A program made the position numbers and the translations under genes. The notes under the pieces were generated by a model. The model made no database searches. It was given only the letters and a program-made list of their open reading frames with translations, and was not told where the DNA came from. Below, piece by piece: positions 48,571-55,437 of a DNA stretch of 64,000 nt (position 1 is its first letter; every line of letters starts with the position of its first letter). Source of the DNA: Akkermansia sp. (GTDB taxonomy: Bacteria; Verrucomicrobiota; Verrucomicrobiia; Verrucomicrobiales; Akkermansiaceae); assembly GCA_022787425.1 (NCBI GenBank), contig JALFWB010000055.1:27032-91031 (forward strand), read 5' to 3'.

Positions 48571-49468
48571 ACCCGGCACCCACTGCCAAGGTCGAAAGGC
48601 GGGACACCGTCTCCTGCATCCTCCGCACAGCCTCCGGTGTCGGTTTCATGCCCTCCGGCAGTGTCATTTCCTGAGCCAGACGCAGCAGCAGGGTGTTCAT
48701 CTCCTCCACATGCAGCTTCTTGGCCGTTGAGGGGTTCAGGCAGGCTAAGACCTCCGAGAAGTACTCCGGCGCATCCGGGTAAAAGATAACAGCTGCAGCC
48801 TCCTCCGAGAAGCGGCTTTCCAAGGCGGCACAGGCTGCATTAAGGGCGCGGATCCAACCGCCCAGGGCGATGAGGTGGGAGAGATCCGGGTCCCGCAGGG
48901 CGGCTAACTCCGCATTCACATCCGCCTGCGTTGCAGAAAGAGTGCGCTTGAAATCCTCCAACTTTCCCTTCTCGGCATTCTCCAGCAGGCTGGCAGAGTG
49001 CACGTTCATCTTATCCCCTACGCCCAGAACCTTACCATAGCGAGTCAGCTCCAGCGCGATGGGCTTTACATCATTCATATGACCACTGCGAACGGCAATG
49101 AAACCATCCGCCAGCAAAAATCCCATATCGAGAGCCAATGCACCCGCATGGGTCGAGAGCTTCTCCGGGCGCGCGCGCAGCACATAATCCTCCGGAATAG
49201 GCGGCATGGCATCCAGCTGGTCAAAAATTTTCTTGATGGAAGGTGCCGTGTATACATTGATGCCCAACTCCTGATTGGCATGAGAATCATCCAACTTCTC
49301 ATCATCGCGGAACATGGCCGGCACCTCCCCGGGTTTGCGATCCTCGCGGCGCGGCATATCGGGGTTCATATCCTGAGCCTCCTCAACATCCGCCGGCTCC
49401 TGCGCCGGTGCCACAGTCGCCGCCATCAGCAGCGCCATCCATGCGTATTTTTTGACCTGATACTTCAT
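48560..49468 (-). CDS. Hypothetical secreted protein
   Basis: 302 residues with a signal peptide (KYAWMALLMAATVAPAQ). The mature protein is mostly helical and acidic near its start (PADVEEAQDMNPDMPRREDR). Segments such as LALDMGFLLADGFIAVRSGH and GWIRALNAACAALESRFSEE suggest a helical bundle. No family recognised; likely periplasmic. Confidence 0.65.
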   Translation of the reverse strand: MKYQVKKYAWMALLMAATVAPAQEPADVEEAQDMNPDMPRREDRKPGEVPAMFRDDEKLDDSHANQELGINVYTAPSIKKIFDQLDAMPPIPEDYVLRARPEKLSTHAGALALDMGFLLADGFIAVRSGHMNDVKPIALELTRYGKVLGVGDKMNVHSASLLENAEKGKLEDFKRTLSATQADVNAELAALRDPDLSHLIALGGWIRALNAACAALESRFSEEAAAVIFYPDAPEYFSEVLACLNPSTAKKLHVEEMNTLLLRLAQEMTLPEGMKPTPEAVRRMQETVSRLSTLAVGAGYEH

Positions 49469-49491
49469 ACCTAATCGCTTTTCTGCCCCAC

Positions 49492-49521
49492 ATTCTACCA
49501 CCCCGCCCCCCCTTACGTCAA
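49492..49521 (-). promoter_or_regulatory. Promoter of the secreted-protein/apaG pair
   Basis: TTGACG (49516-49521), 18-base spacer ending GTGG, TAGAAT (49492-49497), 23 bases to the ATG. Confidence 0.6.
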
Positions 49522-49624
49522 GCCCTTCCCCGCCGGCTGACGCAGGATGGGGCAAATTTCGACCCCGGTAGGGGCAACGCAGCGGGGAAATCGCCTCTTT
49601 TTTGTGTCATGACGTTTTTTTGCC

Positions 49625-49653
49625 TTGCCATTCCGAGCCCGGGGTGGTAGAAT
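49625..49653 (+). promoter_or_regulatory. Promoter of tRNA-Val
   Basis: TTGCCA (49625-49630), 17-base spacer ending GTGG, TAGAAT (49648-49653), 16 bases before the mature 5' end. The same GTGG-TAnnnT signature as the leaderless mRNA promoters. Confidence 0.7.
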
Positions 49654-49669
49654 GCCCGCATCACCCAAC

Positions 49670-49741
49670 GCACGGGTAGCTCAGTGGTAGAGCGGCTGTC
49701 TTACACACAGTTGGTCAGGAGTTCGAATCTCTTCCCGTGTA
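49670..49741 (+). tRNA. tRNA-Val (anticodon TAC)
   Basis: Cloverleaf read by eye: acceptor GCACGGG with CCCGTGT (one G-T pair), D arm GCTC-AGTGGTA-GAGC, anticodon stem GCTGT/ACAGT around CTTACAC (anticodon TAC, positions 34-36), a five-base variable loop, T arm AGGAG-TTCGAAT-CTCTT and discriminator A. CCA is not encoded. Confidence 0.9.
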
Positions 49742-49758
49742 CGGAAAATAACATATGC

Positions 49759-49792
49759 GCCCCACGGTATAAACCCCGTGGGGCCTTTAGTT
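49759..49792 (+). terminator. Terminator after tRNA-Val
   Basis: Perfect nine-base stem GCCCCACGG (49759-49767) with CCGTGGGGC (49776-49784), followed by CTTTAGTTT. Confidence 0.75.
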
Positions 49793-49825
49793 TCAGGGGA
49801 TTTTGCTTGCGGAGGCTTGCGTGCG

Positions 49826-49897
49826 GTGGGGAGCTGACTTAGGGGGAAATCCCCCCAAGTGGGGAGTTGACTTAGGGGGAAATCCCCCCGAGTGGGG
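49826..49897. repeat. 33-base tandem direct repeat
   Basis: Two full copies (from 49826 and 49859) and the start of a third (49892). Each contains GGGGGAAATCCCCC, a self-complementary hairpin core. The copies differ at two or three positions. Confidence 0.75.
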
Positions 49898-49899
49898 AA

Positions 49900-50037
49900 T
49901 TATCTACGGCGGCGGGAGCGGTAGAGGAAGAAGCCGAGGATGAGGCGGAGGAGAGAGGAGAGGAGGCCCCGCCGGGAGGTGGGGATGCCGGGGGTGAGGG
50001 AACGGCGGCGGGGGAGGTAGGAGCGGCGGCGGGGCAT
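49900..50037 (-). CDS. Possible small basic membrane peptide, 45 residues
   Basis: Starts 16 bases after the nitroreductase stop. The product is arginine-rich (PRRRSYLPRRRS) with a hydrophobic segment (LLSSLLRLILGFFLY) and ends RSRRRR. GC-rich strand composition can produce such frames by chance, so it is a low-confidence call. Confidence 0.3.
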   Translation of the reverse strand: MPRRRSYLPRRRSLTPGIPTSRRGLLSSLLRLILGFFLYRSRRRR

Positions 50038-50053
50038 GGTGCGGGGAGGGGGA

Positions 50054-50578
50054 TCAGTCGCGAATGATGTAGCCGGGCTTGCGGGGGGCGGGGGTGGTGC
50101 GGATGCCGTCCGGTTCGGCGTGTCCGAGTGCGCAGATGCCCATACCCTCCATGGAAGCCGGGAGACCCCATTTGGCACGATAGTTCTGCAACTGCGGCTG
50201 CTCGAACATCTCCTTGGCGCGGTTGATCCAGCAGGAGCCGATGCCGAGGGCGTGAGCCGCATTCAGCAGGTTACCCATGACGAGGACCGCATCCTGGCGG
50301 CCCGTGTGGGCAGCGGTGTCCGCGAAAACAATAACGAGGGTCTTTGCGCCATAGAAGGGGTCGTGCTTGGTGCCCATGATCTCACCGTTGATACGCGAGA
50401 AGAGCTCCACCGTCTGCGGGTCTGTCACGAGCACCATGACGGGGCTCTGCGAGCCGTGACCGGTCGGCGCGAAGGTTCCGGCCTTCAGGATGGAGTCCAG
50501 AACATCGGGAGCGATTGGGTCAGCGGTGAACTTACGGCAACTGCGGCGAGTGATGAGATCGGTAATCGTTTCCTTCAT
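50054..50578 (-). CDS. Nitroreductase family protein
   Basis: FMN-dependent NAD(P)H oxidoreductase of 174 residues. RRSCRKFTADPI (about 11-22, FMN phosphate contact), GTFAPTGHGSQSPV, and AVLVMGNLLNAAHALGIGSC, WINRAKEMF match the family. The physiological substrate is unknown. ATG 50578 is preferred: the ATG three codons upstream overlaps the -10 TACAAT. Confidence 0.87.
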   Translation of the reverse strand: MKETITDLITRRSCRKFTADPIAPDVLDSILKAGTFAPTGHGSQSPVMVLVTDPQTVELFSRINGEIMGTKHDPFYGAKTLVIVFADTAAHTGRQDAVLVMGNLLNAAHALGIGSCWINRAKEMFEQPQLQNYRAKWGLPASMEGMGICALGHAEPDGIRTTPAPRKPGYIIRD

Positions 50579-50587
50579 ACAAGGCAC

Positions 50588-50615
50588 ATTGTACGCGAGA
50601 CGGGCCCTATGTCAA
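50588..50615 (-). promoter_or_regulatory. Promoter of the nitroreductase gene, leaderless type
   Basis: TTGACA (50610-50615), 16 bases, TACAAT (50588-50593), nine bases to the ATG. Confidence 0.7.
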
Positions 50616-50657
50616 CGAAAAAAAGCAGGTAGAGGGGGCTTGTGACGCAATTCCTAC

Positions 50658-50686
50658 TTGCAGGAAGGGCGCAGAGGGGATATAGT
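50658..50686 (+). promoter_or_regulatory. Promoter of the yqeY-ispD operon, leaderless type
   Basis: TTGCAG (50658-50663), 17 bases, TATAGT (50681-50686), seven bases to ATG 50694. Confidence 0.68.
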
Positions 50687-50693
50687 GGAGCAT

Positions 50694-51152
50694 ATGGCAA
50701 CGATTTACGAACAGATTACCGAGGGGATGAAAGCCGCCATGCGCGGCAAGGACACCGTGACGCTGGGCGCGCTGCGCGGGCTGAAGACCGCCCTGCAGAA
50801 TGCGCAGGTGGCCAAAGGCGGCAACGTGCACGACGAAATGAGCCCGACCGAGGCGCAGAATGTGGTCCGCAAGCAGATGAAGCAGCGCGAGGACGCCATT
50901 GCAATGTACGAGAAAGCAGGCCGCCCGGAGCTGGCGGAGAAAGAGAAAGCCGAGATGGCCGTGCTGGCCGCCTTCCTGCCCCGCGAGATGACGCCGGAGG
51001 AGATCGCCCCCGTGCTCGAAGCCGTGGTGGCGGAGCTGGGCGCGAGCAGCAAGAAGGACATGGGGCGCGTGATGAAAGAGATGCAGAGCCGCACGGAGGG
51101 ACGCGCCCCGGGCAAGGTGCTCTCTCAGATGGTGGCGGCGCGCCTGAGCTGA
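50694..51152 (+). CDS. GatB/YqeY domain-containing protein
   Basis: 152-residue soluble protein of the YqeY family, related to the C-terminal tRNA-binding region of GatB. EGMKAAMRGKDTVTLGALRG near the N-terminus, REDAIAMYEKAGRPELAEKE in the middle and KDMGRVMKEM with GRAPGKVLSQMV at the end are typical. Role uncertain; perhaps tRNA-dependent amidation. It precedes ispD by four bases. Confidence 0.85.
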   Translation: MATIYEQITEGMKAAMRGKDTVTLGALRGLKTALQNAQVAKGGNVHDEMSPTEAQNVVRKQMKQREDAIAMYEKAGRPELAEKEKAEMAVLAAFLPREMTPEEIAPVLEAVVAELGASSKKDMGRVMKEMQSRTEGRAPGKVLSQMVAARLS

Positions 51153-51156
51153 AGCT

Positions 51157-51825
51157 ATGTTCTGCGCGGTGATCGTGGCGGCGGGCAGCTCCCGCCGGGC
51201 GGGTTTCGACAAACTGGCCGCCGATCTGGCCGGGGTGCCCGTGCTGCGCCGCAGTGTGGCAGCCATGGTGGCAGGCGGCTGCCGGACCGTGGTCGTGGTG
51301 TGCCCGGTGGAACGCTGGCAGGCCTGTGGTTTGGCGGCGGAGGAATGGCCTGTACCGCTCATCCGTGTGGACGGCGGGGCCGAGCGTCAGGACTCCGTGG
51401 CAGCAGGCTTGGCCGCCCTGCCGGAGGGGACGGAATGGGTGGCGGTGCACGATGGCGCGCGTCCGCTCATCAGCCCCTTGGGGGTGCGAGCCTGCTTGGC
51501 CGCAGCACAGCGCACCGGGGCAGCCGCCTGTGCCCACCCCGTGGTGGATACCCTCAAGCGCGTGGATGAGCACGGTTGTACCCTGCCCGAGCCCGTGAGT
51601 CGCGAGCGGCTGTGGGGCATGGAGACTCCGCAGATTTTCTCCCTGAGCCTGTTGCAGCGCGCCTATACCGCCGTGCGCGAGCGCGGGCTGACCGTAACGG
51701 ATGAGGTCTCCGCCCTGGAAGCCATCGGCGTTCCCACTACCCTGGTGCAGGTGGGAGTGAATATGAAGATAACCATGCCCGGAGACCTGGAACTGGCAAC
51801 ACTTGTCTGGAAGCACGGATGCTGA
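51157..51825 (+). CDS. ispD: 2-C-methyl-D-erythritol 4-phosphate cytidylyltransferase
   Basis: MEP-pathway enzyme that adds CMP to methylerythritol phosphate. 222 residues. VIVAAGSSRRAGFDKLAADL (CTP loop), WVAVHDGARPLIS, VDTLKRVDE and ETPQIFSLSLLQRAY are intact. Start codon follows the yqeY stop closely without a Shine-Dalgarno sequence. It overlaps the epimerase gene by seven bases. Confidence 0.92.
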   Translation: MFCAVIVAAGSSRRAGFDKLAADLAGVPVLRRSVAAMVAGGCRTVVVVCPVERWQACGLAAEEWPVPLIRVDGGAERQDSVAAGLAALPEGTEWVAVHDGARPLISPLGVRACLAAAQRTGAAACAHPVVDTLKRVDEHGCTLPEPVSRERLWGMETPQIFSLSLLQRAYTAVRERGLTVTDEVSALEAIGVPTTLVQVGVNMKITMPGDLELATLVWKHGC

Positions 51826-52637
51826 CACCGGAAACAACGAGAGTGTGGATTGTGGGCGCGGCCGGCTTTCTCGGCTCTGCCCTGCGCTTGGAATGCGCGG
51901 CCATGGACCTGACGACACTGGCCCTGGACGTTGCATCCCCCTTGGTGGATGTGCAGGGGGATGCCGCAGACCCCGCCACCCTGCAGCAGGCCCTGCGGCA
52001 CTGCACCCCAACGCATATTTTTTGCTGCACGGCAACGCACGGCGGGGATGCCGCAGCGTACCGGCACGCCTATGTTGACGTGGTGCGGGCCCTGGCAGCG
52101 GCAGCCCCCGAGGCCCGGCTCATCTTCTGCTCCTCCTCCTCGGTATACGGGCGGCAGGACGGCGGGGTGGTGACGGAGGAAAGCGAGTGCTTAGCCGAAG
52201 GCGAGCGCGCAGAGGCCCTGAAAGAAGCTGAGCAGGTGGTTCTGAGAGCTCACGGGAGCGTGGCTCGGTTGACAACACTGTTCGATGAAACGCGCTGTGA
52301 GCTGATACGCCGATTTTCGGCCGGCGAACCTAAACTCCCCGGTCCGCCCGAGCGCATTCTGCAATACCTGCACCGGCAGGACGCCGTGCGTGCCCTGTTG
52401 CTGTTGACCGAGCTGCCGAGCGGCATCTATAATGTGGCCGCGAATCCCATTGCCAAGCATGAGGTGTACGAGCTGCTGGAGCGCAGTTTCTCCAAGAAAG
52501 CGTCTCGGGAGACCGCTCTCCCCGGCAAGCGCGGCTGCTGTCACCAGTATGTCGTCAGCTCCGAGGACTTGCAGGATGTCGGTTGGCAGCCGGAGAAAAC
52601 GATCACCCACTGCATCCGCGCCCTGGCCGGAAAATGA
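51819..52637 (+). CDS. NAD-dependent epimerase/dehydratase-like protein, short form
   Basis: Extended SDR-fold protein of 272 residues. [18 protein letters not shown] (about 9-26, NAD loop in place of GxxGxxG), [11 protein letters not shown] with Ser and Tyr of the usual triad region, and [17 protein letters not shown]. The YxxxK motif is not clear: the Tyr is in VYGRQ but the Lys does not follow at +4, so activity is uncertain. Overlaps ispD and the J-domain gene. Confidence 0.68.
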   Translation: MLTPETTRVWIVGAAGFLGSALRLECAAMDLTTLALDVASPLVDVQGDAADPATLQQALRHCTPTHIFCCTATHGGDAAAYRHAYVDVVRALAAAAPEARLIFCSSSSVYGRQDGGVVTEESECLAEGERAEALKEAEQVVLRAHGSVARLTTLFDETRCELIRRFSAGEPKLPGPPERILQYLHRQDAVRALLLLTELPSGIYNVAANPIAKHEVYELLERSFSKKASRETALPGKRGCCHQYVVSSEDLQDVGWQPEKTITHCIRALAGK

Positions 52638-53596
52638 GACTGGACTACTACGAGCTGCTGAACTGCGAACGCGGTGCAACGGAAGCGGAGCTGAAAAACG
52701 GCTACCGCGCCATGGCAAAGAAGTATCATCCCGATCTCAACGCCGGGGATGCGGAAGCCGAGGAGCGTTTTAAGCTGGTGGCAGAGGCCTACCGCGTGCT
52801 CGGTGATCCGGAAAAGCGTGCAGATTACGACACCTGGCTGGACCGCCACGCCGTGTATGCCGAGAAACCGGAGCTGGAGAGCATGCGCCGCCGTCCGGCC
52901 CGCTTCTCTGCTGCCCGGGCGCGAGCGCGACGTGAAAACCGAGAGTCAAGGCGGCGCGAGCGTGAGGAGCGCGAGGCGAGACGCCGCCCCCGCCGCTTCG
53001 GCGAACGTCCCGCAGCGAATCCGCTGCCCAAGCGCGGCTTTCTGCCACTGCTCAATCTGCCGCGCGTCAAGCTCGGTACACACCCTTTTCTGCCCATCAT
53101 CTACGCGCTGGCCGTTGTTTGTTTTATCGTGCCGCCCATCGTGCACCATTATCGATTGACTCGTGAGGCGGAAGAACGGAAGGCAGCCGCCGCAGCAGAG
53201 CAGAAGGCCGCGCTGAAGGCTCAGCCCCGCAAGGTGACGGTTTGTGCCCGCACGGCAGAGGAACTGATGAGCCTGCCTGCCGAGATGACGGACCTGGAAC
53301 GGCGCGTCAATTATCTGAGCTATACGGATAACCTGATACGCGCGGCGCATCGGGGGGATGCGAAGGCCCAAGTGCGCTACGGCATGCTGCTCTACACCGG
53401 CCAAGGCGAGTGGTTTGATGCCGAACGCCTGACCCGCGATGCCTCGGCTGCCTATGTTTGGTGGGAGCGTGCCGCTGCATTGGGCGAACCGAATGCCAAG
53501 GGACTGCACACGCTGAAAGGAGAGGCCCCGCGCCTGCGCTTGGTGGAGCTGCCCCCCGGCCCCACAGATGATTATGCCGGGGACTTGCCCTTGTGA
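52634..53596 (+). CDS. Membrane-anchored J-domain protein with Sel1-like C-terminus
   Basis: 320 residues. The first 70 are a J domain with the HPD motif ([18 protein letters not shown]), which would stimulate DnaK. A basic Arg/Glu-rich linker (about 85-135) and one membrane segment (about 152-175, [16 protein letters not shown]) follow, then a C-terminal region with Sel1-type helical repeats ([40 protein letters not shown]). It overlaps the epimerase by four bases (ATGA). Confidence 0.75.
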   Translation: MRLDYYELLNCERGATEAELKNGYRAMAKKYHPDLNAGDAEAEERFKLVAEAYRVLGDPEKRADYDTWLDRHAVYAEKPELESMRRRPARFSAARARARRENRESRRREREEREARRRPRRFGERPAANPLPKRGFLPLLNLPRVKLGTHPFLPIIYALAVVCFIVPPIVHHYRLTREAEERKAAAAAEQKAALKAQPRKVTVCARTAEELMSLPAEMTDLERRVNYLSYTDNLIRAAHRGDAKAQVRYGMLLYTGQGEWFDAERLTRDASAAYVWWERAAALGEPNAKGLHTLKGEAPRLRLVELPPGPTDDYAGDLPL

Positions 53597-54147
53597 ACCT
53601 TATCTGTTCCCGACTTCCTGCTGCGCCTGCGTCTGCGGTGCTGCCCCGCCCCGGCGGGCTTGGGCCGCTGGGTCATGAGTAACAGGAGAAAAACGGAAGA
53701 GGGCGTGATGCTGACCGGCGCATCGGCATACACGGCTTCCACCAAGCACATCGCCTTGCGCAACAGTGCTTCATAATCCTCCTCCCCCGGGCACAGACCT
53801 GCCTCCACCAACTCCTGCAGCAGGAGGGCAAGGCGCCTCATGGGGGCCACCACGTCTGCGGCAGAGGTCGGCGCCGCACAGTTCGTCATCTCAACCGGCA
53901 GGGATTCTGCCATGCGATGCAAACGGCGCAAACGCGCCCGCTGCTTGGGGCCCTTCCCCTGAACTGCCGGGGAAGCCTCTAACAGAAAACGAAGGTGCAT
54001 GCTGAACTCCCCATAGGCAGCAATGGACTCCTTGGAGACGTGCCCCCGCAGCGGAGCCGGATGGGGGCGCAACGCCGTCTTTGCAAGCAGGCGCTCCGGG
54101 ACGCAGCGGCGTCCTTCGGGAGTCAGGGGCTTGTCCTCAAATAACAT
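53572..54147 (-). CDS. Hypothetical helical protein
   Basis: 191 residues, soluble, mainly helical, with a basic end ([20 protein letters not shown]). Segments such as [20 protein letters not shown] and [20 protein letters not shown] suggest a helical bundle. Not recognised. Start ATG 54147 begins [12 protein letters not shown]. Converges with the J-protein gene (25-base overlap) and ends the leftward valS cluster. Confidence 0.5.
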   Translation of the reverse strand: MLFEDKPLTPEGRRCVPERLLAKTALRPHPAPLRGHVSKESIAAYGEFSMHLRFLLEASPAVQGKGPKQRARLRRLHRMAESLPVEMTNCAAPTSAADVVAPMRRLALLLQELVEAGLCPGEEDYEALLRKAMCLVEAVYADAPVSITPSSVFLLLLMTQRPKPAGAGQHRRRRRSRKSGTDKVHKGKSPA

Positions 54148-54172
54148 AGGCGGAAGCGTGGGGCAGGGGTGA

Positions 54173-54589
54173 TTAGGACTCCGGGGCCGGGGCAGACGGC
54201 TGCTCATCCGGCGGCAGACCGAGCAACACACGGAGGGCCTCCGAGATAAGACCCGCACTGCGGAGCCGCTCGATATGCTGCGTGATCTGCGTGCTGGCCT
54301 GCACAAAATCCTGCGCGACAGCCTGCACGGCATTGTAATCCGCCGTTGAGGGATCCGGAAGCTGCAGCTGGGCTGTGCGGGTTTCCCGCGCTTGCTCTGC
54401 CAGCTTTTGCAGGGCAGGCAGGGCGGCCTCCACCCCCGCAGCATCCTTGCAGCCGGCCAAGACCTGCTCCGTCTGCTGAAGAATACGCACATAGGACTGC
54501 GCAACACCGAGGTGATCCGTTGCTTGTTGCGCCGAGGCAACACAGCCGAGCAGGATGGGGAGCGGAAGAAGGCGGGAGACAGCGATCAT
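54173..54589 (-). CDS. Small secreted helical protein
   Basis: 138 residues with a signal peptide that may be lipoprotein-type (LLPLPILLGCVASAQQ). The mature part is helical (QSYVRILQQTEQVLAGCKDA ... VAQDFVQASTQITQHIERLR) and ends with a Pro-rich acidic tail. Family unknown. It follows the zinc-ribbon gene by nine bases. Confidence 0.6.
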   Translation of the reverse strand: MIAVSRLLPLPILLGCVASAQQATDHLGVAQSYVRILQQTEQVLAGCKDAAGVEAALPALQKLAEQARETRTAQLQLPDPSTADYNAVQAVAQDFVQASTQITQHIERLRSAGLISEALRVLLGLPPDEQPSAPAPES

Positions 54590-54598
54590 GGAAACGAT

Positions 54599-55408
54599 TC
54601 AGCGGTGAGAAGTGTGAGTGAGTTCCTGCAGGGTACCGCAGGCAGGGCAGCGAAAGCGCATGGTGAACGCTATGCGCAGAGCCGTCGCCAGGCAGGAACC
54701 GAGCAGCGGCAGGCGGTGCGCCATCCTGTTGCGCGCGTAGTGCCGGAACGTGAAGAGCTTCATGTGGCAAACCGAACAGAGCGAGAGGTTCATGAAGATA
54801 AAGTACAGCCCCACGACGGAAAGACAGGTATACATCAACGTCTTGAGACTTTCGCCCGGTAAATGAATATTCAGGCAGAATTGACACACTAACAACGCAG
54901 CAAGCCCCATCAGCGCACAGGGGAAGAGCAGGGTAAGCCACGCCCCGATCCATATCGTGAAGAGCCGAGTGTTGCGGATGGCGTGGTCGTGGTCGTACCC
55001 CCCGGATGCCCTGTAGGATGCCGCCGTATGGTGACTGCCGTGCGTGTGGTGCACGGGCGATGCCTCCCGGAAATCCTCCGTTAAGACAGCCGATTGCGGG
55101 TCCGCTGCGGGACGCTGCAGGGGCGGCAGGTCGGCATCCGCCTGCACGCCCTTATCGGCGTCCGCCTGCCCCGGCTCTGCCATCGGCTGCGGGAGCTCCC
55201 GCACGGCAGCCGCTGCACGGCGGTGTATATCCTCCAGCCTCGGGAGGGAAATCACATAGACATCCGGAAAATAACCGAGCGCGAGCTTCAGGTCTGCGGC
55301 AAGGCCGGCGGGAGAGCAGGCGGCGAGCTGCTCGTCCTGCGTAATACCGCAGATGGAGAGGCTGCGCCGTTCCTGCTCCGTGAGTGTCTGAATGATTCTG
55401 CCGGACAT
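54599..55408 (-). CDS. Membrane protein with helix-hairpin N-domain and zinc-ribbon-like cysteines
   Basis: 269 residues. The N-terminus (LTEQERRSLSICGITQDEQL ... LGYFPDVYVISLPRL) looks like a DNA/protein-binding helix-hairpin-helix or DUF4332-type domain. Two or three hydrophobic segments (about 155-205) follow, and the C-terminus has paired cysteines CSVC and CPAC that could bind zinc. Topology and role are unknown. It lies 29 bases after valS. Confidence 0.5.
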   Translation of the reverse strand: MSGRIIQTLTEQERRSLSICGITQDEQLAACSPAGLAADLKLALGYFPDVYVISLPRLEDIHRRAAAAVRELPQPMAEPGQADADKGVQADADLPPLQRPAADPQSAVLTEDFREASPVHHTHGSHHTAASYRASGGYDHDHAIRNTRLFTIWIGAWLTLLFPCALMGLAALLVCQFCLNIHLPGESLKTLMYTCLSVVGLYFIFMNLSLCSVCHMKLFTFRHYARNRMAHRLPLLGSCLATALRIAFTMRFRCPACGTLQELTHTSHR

Positions 55409-55437
55409 ATGGAGAGAGAGAAAGAGGGAGATAAAGC

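Noticed and set aside
49826..49897. 33-base repeats considered as a CRISPR array
   Set aside because: No unique spacers; copies are directly adjacent, and no cas genes are present.
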